From positions 1 to 26,062 of the IMG/VR virus record IMGVR_UViG_3300044949_001780: a stretch of 26,062 nucleotides of DNA; one strand, written 5' to 3'. A program made the translations under genes and the position numbers. Positions 20,654-26,062 of the stretch are shown piece after piece. Positions within the stretch are counted from its first letter, which is position 1. Every line of letters begins with the position of its first letter. This stretch comes from a virus. The notes beneath the pieces are model-generated. The model was not told where the DNA came from, did not search any database, and saw only the letters and a list, made by a program, of their open reading frames with translations.

Positions 20654-21058
20654 TCAGATCACTTCTTGCCTTGACTTTTCTTCAAGTCCGTTTCGGTAAC
20701 CATCTCGCCATGCTTGGCTTTGGCGTTCAAAGTAGCTATTTGAGCACTTACGCTTTCCTTTGTAACCTCGCTCAATTCCTGCCTTGTATTGATCGTGAAA
20801 CTCTTCATCAAATGTAACTATAAAATCTCTTAGGGTTTGATTGATGATTGTGCCAGCGAAATACTCGCCACCCGATTTAATGCACAGCAATCTGTCTCCT
20901 GTTATCATTCCGGAATGACGACCATCTTTCAGCATTCCATCTCCGTCTGTGGGCTTGAGTGCATATCTGGTTCTGACCCAAGCGCCCGGCATATCGTACG
21001 GTTCGTATCCTGAATGCCATATTCCATCTTGAATGAAGATTGATTGAGTGTCAGACAT
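20654..21058 (-). CDS. Protein of unknown function, AT-richer than its surroundings (134 aa)
   Basis: The product (MSDTQSIFIQDGIWHSGYEP at the start) has a beta-rich N-terminal half with an IKSGGEYFAGTIINQTLRDF stretch and a helical, charged C-terminal half (HDQYKAGIERGYKGKRKCSN, then SYFERQSQAWRDGYRNGLEE). I chose ATG 21058; a longer frame upstream would cross the promoter-like element and low-complexity sequence. The base composition is clearly more AT-rich than the neighbouring genes, hinting at recent transfer. It lies behind its own promoter-like element and has a hairpin at its end, like a phage moron. Function unknown. Confidence 0.6.
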   Translation of the reverse strand: MSDTQSIFIQDGIWHSGYEPYDMPGAWVRTRYALKPTDGDGMLKDGRHSGMITGDRLLCIKSGGEYFAGTIINQTLRDFIVTFDEEFHDQYKAGIERGYKGKRKCSNSYFERQSQAWRDGYRNGLEEKSRQEVI

Positions 21059-21096
21059 GGCTGGCTGGTGGTGGAGGGGCTCTCTCGCCCCCGATG

Positions 21097-21123
21097 CACA
21101 TACAGTAGCGCCCCGCGTGACAA
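21097..21123 (-). promoter_or_regulatory. Promoter-like element, copy 1
   Basis: On the minus strand TTGTCA (21123-21118) and TATGTG (21102-21097) are 15 bp apart. The element lies in a stretch of about 55 bp (about 21076-21133) that is almost identical to 22863-22920, upstream of another gene. The exact core spacing is shorter than the best sigma-70 spacing, so an operator role is possible. Confidence 0.45.
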
Positions 21124-21180
21124 GGGGGAGGGGATGGGCTGGCCGGTTCATCAGTCGTAACACTCCCGATTGGCGGGCAT

Positions 21181-21207
21181 GAAGAAGCCCCGGCGGTTGG
21201 CCGGGGC
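21181..21207 (-). terminator. Hairpin terminator downstream of the 85-aa gene
   Basis: GCCCCGGC (21187-21194) pairs perfectly with GCCGGGGC (21200-21207) around a 5-nt loop. On the minus strand CTTCTTC follows, so it fits a rho-independent terminator for the gene ending at 21237. Confidence 0.65.
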
Positions 21208-21236
21208 GGGGGAGAAGTGGATCAGGCGGCGCCCGC

Positions 21237-21494
21237 TCACAGCAGCGCCCCGCCTGACTGATTGGAAGTGATCCGCTGCGCTCGCTGCCGGGCCCTGGTT
21301 GCCCGGACGCGGGCCGCCTTGGCTGCGCGGCCCTCAAGGGTGATCTGCTCCCAGCAGCGGCGGCAGAGGCAGCCATAGAGGCCGCTGCAGCCACGACCGC
21401 AGGAGGCGACGCACAGCAGCCGCTGAGCTGGTGGCAGTTCGCCGGCCTGTCGTTGGCGCTGGCGCCGCTTGCGCTCGGCGGCGGTGTCAGGCAT
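21237..21494 (-). CDS. Small basic cysteine-containing protein (85 aa)
   Basis: The product starts MPDTAAERKRRQRQRQAGEL, a basic helix, then has six cysteines in LLCVASCGRGCSGLYGCLCRRC (about residues 27-47), and a basic C-terminal helix (RAAKAARVRATRARQRAQRI). The cysteine spacing suggests metal binding, and the charge suggests nucleic-acid binding. The ATG overlaps the end of the preceding 119-aa gene by 8 nt. I do not recognise a family. Confidence 0.55.
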   Translation of the reverse strand: MPDTAAERKRRQRQRQAGELPPAQRLLCVASCGRGCSGLYGCLCRRCWEQITLEGRAAKAARVRATRARQRAQRITSNQSGGALL

Positions 21495-21846
21495 GGGCGG
21501 CCTCCCTGCGCAAGGTCCGCTCAGCCGCTCGGTGGCGGCGCTTCATGCCTGCCACGGCGATGCGGGCGTCGCTACCTCGATACCGATCCCCAATCCCCAG
21601 GTCGTTGTCGAGGCACTCCGCCAGGTCGCCAAAGCTGTAGCAGTCCAACAGGTCATTGGCGACCACAAGGCAGGACCCGCACGTCTTGTGGGTTGACCAC
21701 TGGCCATCCCAGAGGCCGCGGCTTTCGTGGTAGGCGGTGCCTGGCTCGATCAGGCCCCGGCACTCGCCGCAGCGGTGCCGCTTGCAGGCCCGTCGGGTGA
21801 CCTGCTGGAAGACCGCGGGGCGGTCGTAGTCGTCGCAATCACACAT
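21487..21846 (-). CDS. Conserved zinc-binding phage protein (119 aa)
   Basis: The product starts MCDCDDYDRPAVFQQVTRRA and holds a metal-binding set: Cys21, Cys26 and Cys29 (ACKRHRCGECRG), then Cys56 and Cys59 (KTCGSC). The segment LIEPGTAYHESRGLWDGQW between them and the later DLLDCYSFGDLAECL are of a type I recall in many phage and prophage proteins of unknown role. The C-terminus is basic. ATG 21846 overlaps the preceding gene by 8 nt. Its wide presence suggests a real accessory function, but none is named here. Confidence 0.65.
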   Translation of the reverse strand: MCDCDDYDRPAVFQQVTRRACKRHRCGECRGLIEPGTAYHESRGLWDGQWSTHKTCGSCLVVANDLLDCYSFGDLAECLDNDLGIGDRYRGSDARIAVAGMKRRHRAAERTLRREAAHA

Positions 21847-22075
21847 CGGCCTGCTCCTCCCACGGCTCGCCCATGCTTGGGTCCAGGAAGCTGAAGCTGT
21901 CGATTTCATCGAGCATGATGCCCCTCGGCAGAGGCGCACCACCCGCCCGCACGCGCGCGAAGGTTTGCCGGGCCAGCCAGCTGCCGCCGACGTAGGGCGG
22001 GTTTTGCCTGGCCTCGATGCGCCGCCCCCTGGCGCGGCGCGCGCGGCGCTTGCGGCCGATGGTGGAGATTGTCAT
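21839..22075 (-). CDS. Small basic protein of unknown function (78 aa)
   Basis: The N-terminus is strongly basic (MTISTIGRKRRARRARGRRI), then comes PPYVGGSWLARQTFARV and an acidic C-terminus (MLDEIDSFSFLDPSMGEPWE). This bipolar charge is typical of nucleic-acid-associated small phage proteins. The ATG at 22075 sits 28 nt downstream of a hairpin element; the stop overlaps the next gene. No family is recognised. Confidence 0.55.
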   Translation of the reverse strand: MTISTIGRKRRARRARGRRIEARQNPPYVGGSWLARQTFARVRAGGAPLPRGIMLDEIDSFSFLDPSMGEPWEEQADV

Positions 22076-22103
22076 GGCGTGGGTGGTGATGGTGTGGTGG
22101 TTT

Positions 22104-22125
22104 GCCCCGGCTGCTGCGCCGGGGC
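22104..22125 (-). terminator. GCCCCGGC hairpin between two cassette genes
   Basis: GCCCCGGC (22104-22111) and GCCGGGGC (22118-22125) form an 8-bp stem with a 6-nt loop. No U-run follows on the minus strand; instead the sequence AAACCACCACACCATC leads to the next ATG. It may be a weak terminator or a leader structure of the next gene. Confidence 0.5.
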
Positions 22126-22139
22126 GGGGGAGACTGAGG

Positions 22140-22559
22140 TCAGCTGCAGTAGCTGCCACCCTCCCGGATCTGCCGCCAGTGGTAGCGGTCGGGTTGATCC
22201 CGTTCCGCCGGGATTGTCACCCGGTAGGAGGGGGCTGGCACCTCATTGGAGCACTTCTGGCCCGGATAGCCGGGTGCGGGCTCAGTGCCGAACTCACGGT
22301 GCTCGATGATCTCGAACTCCGTCTCCGATGTGGTCCTGTACCACCAGCGCATGGCGCCGCTGTTGTCGCTGGTGTCCATGAACAGCTCGCTGTGGCACAG
22401 CGAGCTGAAGGGGTCAAACCGGCGCCGCGCCTCGAATGAGGCAATGGCGGCCCACAGCTCGGGGCCCTCTACGTTGGGCAGGTTGGCAAACCTGCAGAAC
22501 TGACCGCGGGTCAGCTCGTAAGGCTGGCCAGCAACGTGGCCCGGGAAGATGTCGGACAT
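22140..22559 (-). CDS. Protein of unknown function (139 aa)
   Basis: The product starts MSDIFPGHVAGQPYELTRGQ and continues with FCRFANLPNVEGPELWAAIA, a basic segment (EARRRFDP), then RWWYRTTSETEFEIIEHREF and a C-terminus ending in REGGSYCS. It looks like a soluble alpha/beta protein. I chose ATG 22559; the longer frame passes through a hairpin leader. It is framed by the hairpins at 22104 and 22589. I do not recognise a family. Confidence 0.55.
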   Translation of the reverse strand: MSDIFPGHVAGQPYELTRGQFCRFANLPNVEGPELWAAIASFEARRRFDPFSSLCHSELFMDTSDNSGAMRWWYRTTSETEFEIIEHREFGTEPAPGYPGQKCSNEVPAPSYRVTIPAERDQPDRYHWRQIREGGSYCS

Positions 22560-22588
22560 GGCGTGGGGTGGTGTGTGTGTGGTGGCTT

Positions 22589-22610
22589 GCCCCGGCTGCT
22601 GCGCCGGGGC
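22589..22610 (-). terminator. GCCCCGGC hairpin between two cassette genes (second copy)
   Basis: GCCCCGGC (22589-22596) pairs with GCCGGGGC (22603-22610) around the 6-nt loop, with the same stem and loop as the copy at 22104. The minus-strand sequence after it (AAGCCACCACACACAC) resembles that copy, so hairpin plus leader were duplicated together. Confidence 0.5.
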
Positions 22611-22627
22611 GGGGGAGGTGGGGTGGG

Positions 22628-22825
22628 TCAGGCTCCAGTGGAGCTGACATAGATCGAGGGTGACCAGATCGGATCGGCTTGGACAGCTCCAGTCGCCTTG
22701 ACCCATGCGCGGAAGTCATCCAGTTCAGCGCGATGCGCGCATGCCTGGCAGGTGGGGCCCTCAACCTCGCCGCAATAGAGGCTGCGGCAGTTGATGGGGT
22801 AGCGGCGTTTCGTGGCGGTGGTCAT
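22628..22825 (-). CDS. Small zinc-finger-like protein (65 aa)
   Basis: The product starts MTTATKRRYPINCRSLYCGE and has four cysteines: Cys13 and Cys18 (CRSLYC), then CQAC near residues 25-28. The rest is a charged helix (AHRAELDDFRAWVKATGA). The pattern fits a single small zinc finger with a helical tail. I chose ATG 22825, about 50 nt below the promoter-like element; an upstream in-frame start crosses that element. Function unknown. Confidence 0.55.
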   Translation of the reverse strand: MTTATKRRYPINCRSLYCGEVEGPTCQACAHRAELDDFRAWVKATGAVQADPIWSPSIYVSSTGA

Positions 22826-22883
22826 GGCTGTGTGTGTCGGTGGCGTGGTGGTGGTGGGGCGGAGGCTCTCTCGCCCCCCGATG

Positions 22884-22910
22884 CACATACAGTAGCGCCC
22901 CGCGTGACAA
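22884..22910 (-). promoter_or_regulatory. Promoter-like element, copy 2
   Basis: On the minus strand TTGTCA (22910-22905) and TATGTG (22889-22884) are 15 bp apart, the same as in copy 1. The surrounding about 60 bp (22861-22920), including GGCTCTCTCGCCCCC and the G-rich right end, is nearly identical to the first copy. It would drive the 65-aa gene and perhaps the next ones. Confidence 0.45.
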
Positions 22911-22939
22911 GGGGGGAGGGGGCGGGCAGACGGTTCACA

Positions 22940-22952
22940 GATTGTCGCAATC
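22940..22952. promoter_or_regulatory. Operator-like palindrome
   Basis: GATTGTCGCAATC is a 13-bp palindrome with 5-bp arms and a 3-bp centre. It lies about 30 bp upstream of promoter copy 2 (minus direction). A repressor or activator could bind here; the first copy of the promoter element has no equal palindrome. Confidence 0.3.
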
Positions 22953-22985
22953 CGACCCGGTAGGCTGGCTGTGGTGTGCTGGTGG

Positions 22986-23017
22986 TCCCCGGCTGCAGTG
23001 ACTGGCCGGGGATTTTT
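22986..23017 (+). terminator. Rho-independent terminator on the plus strand
   Basis: TCCCCGGC (22986-22993) and GCCGGGGA (23005-23012) form an 8-bp stem with an 11-nt loop, followed by TTTTT (23013-23017). The structure directs plus-strand transcripts to end here. No plus gene ends nearby, so it would stop antisense transcription entering the TM-HTH gene region. On the minus strand only an A-run lies upstream, so it is a poor terminator there. Confidence 0.65.
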
Positions 23018-23209
23018 CTATGTCCGCACCAGCAGCCGCCGGACGCGATGGCGGGAGCAACCCAGCCGCTGAGCGATGGCGCGCTGGCTGAGGCCGCGGC
23101 GGTGCCAGCGGCGGGCTCGATCGCCGTCGGATTCCAGGGCCCAGGCCAGCAGGAGGGCAGGCAGGAGCAGCAGGGCGAGAGCCCATGCAACGAGGCAGGT
23201 AGCGGTCAT
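23018..23209 (-). CDS. Membrane helix plus helix-turn-helix protein (63 aa)
   Basis: Residues 5-25 form one hydrophobic helix (CLVAWALALLLLPALLLAWA). Residues about 38-62 are a resolvase/Hin-like helix-turn-helix (RGLSQRAIAQRLGCSRHRV). A basic linker (RARRWHRR) connects them. The combination suggests a small membrane-anchored DNA-binding protein, either a sensor-like regulator or a remnant of a larger one. I chose ATG 23209; a longer frame to 23470 overlaps the divergent gene and its promoter. It faces a plus operon across about 130 bp and could control it. Confidence 0.5.
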   Translation of the reverse strand: MTATCLVAWALALLLLPALLLAWALESDGDRARRWHRRGLSQRAIAQRLGCSRHRVRRLLVRT

Positions 23210-23263
23210 GGTTGCGAATGCTGTGTGGTGGCCAGGGGGCAGCGCCCGCGCCTGACGAGGGGA

Positions 23264-23292
23264 ACGGTAGCAGGGCCGATCGCCTATTGCCA
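23264..23292 (-). promoter_or_regulatory. Possible minus-strand promoter of the TM-HTH gene
   Basis: On the minus strand CTGGCA (23293-23288) and TACCGT (23269-23264) are about 18 bp apart, with a TG before the -10 (TGCTACCGT). It overlaps the plus-strand -35 at 23287. The match is modest. Confidence 0.25.
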
Positions 23293-23315
23293 GGGTCTTA
23301 GCGAGGGGGTAAGAT
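23287..23315 (+). promoter_or_regulatory. Sigma-70-type promoter for the 23343-26062 operon
   Basis: TTGCCA (23287-23292) and TAAGAT (23310-23315) are separated by exactly 17 bp. A transcript would start near 23322, about 20 nt before the ATG at 23343. It would drive the replication and sigma-factor genes downstream. Confidence 0.65.
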
Positions 23316-23342
23316 CCCGATGTGCCACGCACGCCACCACAC

Positions 23343-24074
23343 ATGCACGGATTTAACGACCCCCCCGAGCTGAGGGTTCGACGCTTCGAGGCAGAGGCTG
23401 CCTTCTCTGAGCACCTCTGTTCACTGCAACAAGCCACCGGCCTAGAGGCCACGACAGCAGACCTGCTCAAGGCTGCGAATCAGCACGGCTTTTCGTGGCA
23501 GTTCATGGCTGCAGAGCCTCCCTTCGTAGAGGTGCTGCTGCGACACGGTGAGGGCGGGATGGCCCGCGCCACTGGCACCCATCCCACAGCCGTTCTGCTG
23601 GGCCTGCTGGGCTGCCTGCCGCCTGATCTGGTGCCCTCGTGGATGCTGGAGCAGGAACGGCAGGGAACGCCCGAGGCGGCCCGCTCCGTCGTTGTCACGC
23701 CCGAGCCTGAGCCGGCCCCTGCTCCATCGCTCGAGGCTGAGCCAGCGCCGGCCCCAGCGCCAGACTCTGCCCCGGTGGCAGCCGCTGTGGTGGCTGCTGC
23801 TGAATCGCTCGCCGCGGCCACAGCCGGCGAGGTGATCTCAGAGCCTGCTGATCGATCGGCAGAGGATCCGCTGACCGATACCGAGAAGGCCACCGCCAAA
23901 GCCATGATCAAGGGCATGGCAGCAGACCAGCGGAAGGCTTTTACGATCGCGTTCCGCCATGCCTTCAGGGTGCCGGCGGAGCAGACCGCTATCGCGCCAT
24001 TGATTCAACAATTCCGGCATTTGGAATTCATTGATCGTTTCACCGGCGAGGCCGCCGGGCTGGTGCGGCCATGA
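23343..24074 (+). CDS. Protein of unknown function with Pro/Ala-rich linker (243 aa)
   Basis: The N-terminal domain (MHGFNDPPELRVRRFEAEAA, then LKAANQHGFSWQFMAAEPPF to about residue 105) and the C-terminal domain (LTDTEKATAKAMIKGMAADQ, then FRHAFRVPAEQTAIAPLIQQF) are joined by about 55 residues of Pro, Ala, Glu repeats (EPEPAPAPSLEAEPAPAPAP). I chose ATG 23343, because a GTG at 23322 coincides with the likely transcript start. The C-terminal segment is helical and might be a protein-binding or DNA-binding module. It is the first gene of an operon that ends in SSB and a sigma factor, which hints at a replication or regulation role. Not recognised. Confidence 0.55.
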   Translation: MHGFNDPPELRVRRFEAEAAFSEHLCSLQQATGLEATTADLLKAANQHGFSWQFMAAEPPFVEVLLRHGEGGMARATGTHPTAVLLGLLGCLPPDLVPSWMLEQERQGTPEAARSVVVTPEPEPAPAPSLEAEPAPAPAPDSAPVAAAVVAAAESLAAATAGEVISEPADRSAEDPLTDTEKATAKAMIKGMAADQRKAFTIAFRHAFRVPAEQTAIAPLIQQFRHLEFIDRFTGEAAGLVRP

Positions 24075-24340
24075 ACGACATTGCCACCCGCGCCGTGCTG
24101 CGCGATGCGTTGTCCCAGCTGCAACGGGTCAGCGATGCCCACCAGTTCGAGCTGAACATCCTGGCCTCTGATGCTGGCCAGAAACAGCTAGGCCCCCGTG
24201 GCATCGGCCGCCTGCTCTCCCTCAGCCGGCAGGTCGAGACACTAGAGCGGCTCAGCCGTGAGCTAGCCGAACTGCTGGGGGTGCCGCCCCCGCCGCGTCA
24301 CCTGGCGCCAGTCCCGCCGCGTGAGACCACCGCCGCATGA
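24071..24340 (+). CDS. Small helical protein of unknown function (89 aa)
   Basis: The product (MNDIATRAVLRDALSQLQRV) is almost entirely helical. Charged heptads (LSLSRQVETLERLSRELAEL, about residues 48-67) suggest a coiled coil, followed by a Pro-rich C-terminus. The start overlaps the previous stop by ATGA and the stop overlaps the next start the same way. Function unknown. Confidence 0.5.
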   Translation: MNDIATRAVLRDALSQLQRVSDAHQFELNILASDAGQKQLGPRGIGRLLSLSRQVETLERLSRELAELLGVPPPPRHLAPVPPRETTAA

Positions 24341-24597
24341 AGCGCCAACCGCCCGAACCATCGAAGCGCAAGCGGCGGCGGCCCAGCCTGCCGGCGCCTA
24401 CCTCCCCTCCGAAGGTGATCTATGGCGCGGCCCAGGCCCCAGCCGCTCGATCGTCGGTGGTCGTGGTGACGCTACGGCCTGACGCCGCTGCAGCCGTCAT
24501 GGCACTGGTGCAGTCCCACGGGCTCAGCCGTTCCGGTGCGGCCCATCATCTGATCCGCCTCGGTGCGGGTCTCCCCCCCCTCCCCCCTCTCAACTGA
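24337..24597 (+). CDS. Ribbon-helix-helix-like DNA-binding protein (86 aa)
   Basis: The first about 38 residues are basic and disordered (KRQPPEPSKRKRRRPSLPAP). The rest (SVVVVTLRPDAAAAVMALV, then QSHGLSRSGAAHHLIRLGAG) has a strand followed by two helices, as in CopG/Arc repressors. It may act as an operon regulator or DNA-binding partner of SSB. The ATG overlaps the previous stop and the SSB-like gene begins 2 nt after the stop. Confidence 0.5.
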   Translation: MKRQPPEPSKRKRRRPSLPAPTSPPKVIYGAAQAPAARSSVVVVTLRPDAAAAVMALVQSHGLSRSGAAHHLIRLGAGLPPLPPLN

Positions 24598-24599
24598 TC

Positions 24600-25163
24600 A
24601 TGCCTGAAACCTTCTACTCACCCAAAGCCCCGGTGCGCTACGTTCACCTTATTCAAGCCGATGAATACAAAGGGAAATGGTCTTATTCGGTTGAAGTGAT
24701 TCTCGACGAATCCAACCAAGCCCATAAGACATTCTTAGCAAAACTTGAAACCGAATTTGCAGCTCAGCATGGCGCCAAGAAAAAACGAGCGCCGCATGGT
24801 GCGCCATGGGCGCCAATCGATGGGCAGCCTGGCAAAATCCGGGTTAGGTTCAAAGCAAACCGATTCCAGAATGACGATGGCACCTACACCAAGGGGCCAA
24901 AGTTGGTTGATGCCAAGAAGCAGCCGTGGAACGGCGCTGAGATTGGCAATGGCTCTGAAATGATCATTGGGTTTTCTATCCGAGGATGGGACGGAGAAGA
25001 AGGCTGTGGCATTACTTTATTACCTAAGGCTGGCCAGGTTCTATCTTTTGTTCCCCGCGAGGATGCCGGCGATAAAGTCGCCGAAGGATTCGAGGAGCAA
25101 GATGGCTTCAGCGTGGCCGACCCCAGCGGCTACGTGGATGAGTTCGGCGAGGAACCGTTCTGA
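24600..25163 (+). CDS. Single-stranded DNA-binding protein (gp2.5/DUF2815-like)
   Basis: The 187-aa product has an OB-fold-like pattern: PVRYVHLIQADEYKGKWSYS near the N-terminus, a Lys-rich loop (HGAKKKRAPHGAPW), KIRVRFKANRFQ, a segment NGAEIGNGSEMIIGFSI and a final beta region before an acidic C-terminus that ends DEFGEEPF. An acidic tail ending in Phe is a shared feature of SSB and T7 gp2.5, used to bind replication partners. It would protect single-stranded DNA made by the primase-helicase and by the nucleases encoded elsewhere in the window. The base composition is more AT-rich than its neighbours. Assignment comes from pattern and tail; exact family could be DUF2815. Confidence 0.7.
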   Translation: MPETFYSPKAPVRYVHLIQADEYKGKWSYSVEVILDESNQAHKTFLAKLETEFAAQHGAKKKRAPHGAPWAPIDGQPGKIRVRFKANRFQNDDGTYTKGPKLVDAKKQPWNGAEIGNGSEMIIGFSIRGWDGEEGCGITLLPKAGQVLSFVPREDAGDKVAEGFEEQDGFSVADPSGYVDEFGEEPF

Positions 25164-25300
25164 TGTCACACCTCGAACGCCTGGCCGCTGCGGTCGCCCT
25201 TGCAGTCATGGCCTTTGCAGTGGCGATCCTCACCCATGGCGGTGATCCCTTGGTTCCCATCATGCTTGCAGTTGGGGCCCTTACCATGGCTGCGCTGTAG
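25163..25300 (+). CDS. Small two-helix membrane peptide (45 aa)
   Basis: The ATG overlaps the SSB stop (TGATG), and the TAG lies 2 nt before the sigma factor start. The product begins MSHLERLAAAVALAVMAFAV and holds two hydrophobic helices (about 7-24 and 31-45) joined by a HGGDP turn. It is a hairpin membrane peptide by this layout; a holin-like or sigma-associated role could be imagined, but nothing proves either. Confidence 0.5.
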   Translation: MSHLERLAAAVALAVMAFAVAILTHGGDPLVPIMLAVGALTMAAL

Positions 25301-25302
25301 CC

Positions 25303-26062
25303 ATGAGAAACGATGCCGTCACCTTCTGGCATAACAAGGCCGGCCGGCATCCGCTGCTAACACCTGCCGAGGAAATCAACCTCGGCGGCATGGTTCGCGC
25401 CTGGCAGGATCATCCTGCCGGGCCTGACCTGGCACCGGATACAATCCGCCGCCGCGGCCTCAGGGCCAGAGAAAGGATCATCAACGGCAACCTAAGGTTG
25501 GTGATCAATGCAGCCAACAAACAGCGCCGCGGCCTCGGCTCACACGTTACCGATGCTGATCTGCCGGACATCCTGCAGGCTGGTGCACTAGGGCTGGCCC
25601 GTGCTGCTGAGAGATTCGACCCCACCCTAGGTTACAAGTTCTCCACCTATGCTTATTGGTGGATCCGGCAGGGCATCAACCGCTGGCGGGATTCATCAAG
25701 TTATGCTATCCGGCCGCCGTCCCAGCTGGCGGATGTGAAACGAAAGGTTTGCCGGATGCAGCAACAGCTAACGACTGAACTAGACCGGCAACCGACACAG
25801 CTAGAGCTAGCGACAGCGCTAGAAATGAAGCCGGAAGACCTGGGCCGGTTGCTGGTGATGAACGCCCCGGTAGGGAGCCTCGATGCACAGGTAGGCGGGC
25901 CGGAATCATCACCGCTCGTTGATCTGCTGGCAGCCCCGGAACCGGAGGAATCGAGGGTAGGCGATCTGCTGGCAGCAGTCGATCGGCTACCGGATGATCA
26001 GCGCGGTCTGATCTGCCGCTACTACGGACTCGATGGCCATGATCAGCTGGCACTCAAGCCGC
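25303..26062 (+). CDS. Phage-encoded sigma-70 family RNA polymerase sigma factor (partial)
   Basis: The frame is open to the window end, giving 253 residues. It begins with region 1.2 (AVTFWHNKAGRHPLLTPAEE, about residues 5-24), then region 2 with NGNLRLVINAANK (61-73), DLPDILQAGALGLARAAERF (86-105) and YKFSTYAYWWIRQGINRW (111-128), the promoter -10 recognition helix. Region 3 (PPSQLADVKRKV onward) follows, and region 4 begins with LLAAVDRLPDDQRGLICRYYG but is cut. No long region 1.1 is present. The N-terminal part resembles cyanobacterial primary-like (group 2/3) sigma factors. It would redirect host RNA polymerase to phage genes, perhaps late ones. It is the last gene seen in the operon. 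Confidence 0.9.
   Translation, partial: MRNDAVTFWHNKAGRHPLLTPAEEINLGGMVRAWQDHPAGPDLAPDTIRRRGLRARERIINGNLRLVINAANKQRRGLGSHVTDADLPDILQAGALGLARAAERFDPTLGYKFSTYAYWWIRQGINRWRDSSSYAIRPPSQLADVKRKVCRMQQQLTTELDRQPTQLELATALEMKPEDLGRLLVMNAPVGSLDAQVGGPESSPLVDLLAAPEPEESRVGDLLAAVDRLPDDQRGLICRYYGLDGHDQLALKP

Noticed and set aside
1-26062. Cyanobacterial HIP1 palindrome (GCGATCGC) as proof of host
   Set aside because: I did not see it by eye, so the cyanobacterial assignment rests on protein patterns only.

Overview
The window looks like part of a tailed-phage genome or prophage, lambda-like (siphovirus-type) in its head module, from a high-GC host. The host is most likely a picocyanobacterium of the Synechococcus/Cyanobium kind. 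That is an inference from three things: the cyanobacterial style of the phage-borne sigma-70 factor, the pentapeptide-repeat proteins with their typical N-terminus, and a set of small conserved proteins of the type I associate with cyanobacterial (pro)phages. No integrase, tRNA, rRNA, CRISPR array or insertion sequence was recognised. Both ends cut through genes.

Region 1 (1-9457, all minus strand) is the packaging and head module. Read along the minus strand the order is: small terminase, large terminase (GpA type), gpW/DUF6148-like connector, lambda-type portal, S49/ClpP-like capsid protease with a scaffold-like tail, decoration protein, major capsid protein, a 55-aa protein, a head-tail joining protein made of two tandem gpFII-like domains, a fibre-like protein, and the start of a lectin-like virion protein. 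Genes are tightly packed, with ATGA-type overlaps. Three palindromes spaced exactly 21 bp apart lie just upstream of the small terminase gene and are a candidate packaging or control site.

Region 2 (9643-15585, minus) holds early and accessory genes: a structural protein unusually placed upstream of the terminase, a small PD-(D/E)XK protein that seems to start at ATA, a heptapeptide-repeat protein, small unknowns, a second RecB/Cas4-like nuclease, a primase-helicase, and a ribbon-helix-helix protein. The only gene-free stretch over 300 bp (12855-13174) carries a symmetric array of CGGGAA and TTCCCG motifs and a perfect 17-bp inverted repeat. It is a plausible replication origin.

Region 3 (15682-20525, plus) begins at a divergent promoter region. 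It encodes two tandem pentapeptide-repeat proteins, several small unknowns in a translationally coupled chain, a dCTP deaminase, and two adjacent proteins that share a NUMOD1-like C-terminal DNA-binding domain.

Region 4 (20654-23209, minus) is a moron-like cassette of seven small genes, several with cysteine motifs, and one with a membrane helix plus a helix-turn-helix. They are separated by repeated GCCCCGGC hairpins, and two of them are preceded by a duplicated promoter-like element. Region 5 (23343-26062, plus) starts at a clear sigma-70-type promoter and encodes two unknowns, a ribbon-helix-helix-like protein, a single-stranded-DNA-binding protein with an acidic tail ending in Phe, a 45-aa membrane peptide, and a sigma-70 factor cut by the window end. 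Together, regions 2, 3 and 5 look like the replication, nucleotide-metabolism and transcription-takeover part of the genome, and region 1 is the late part.
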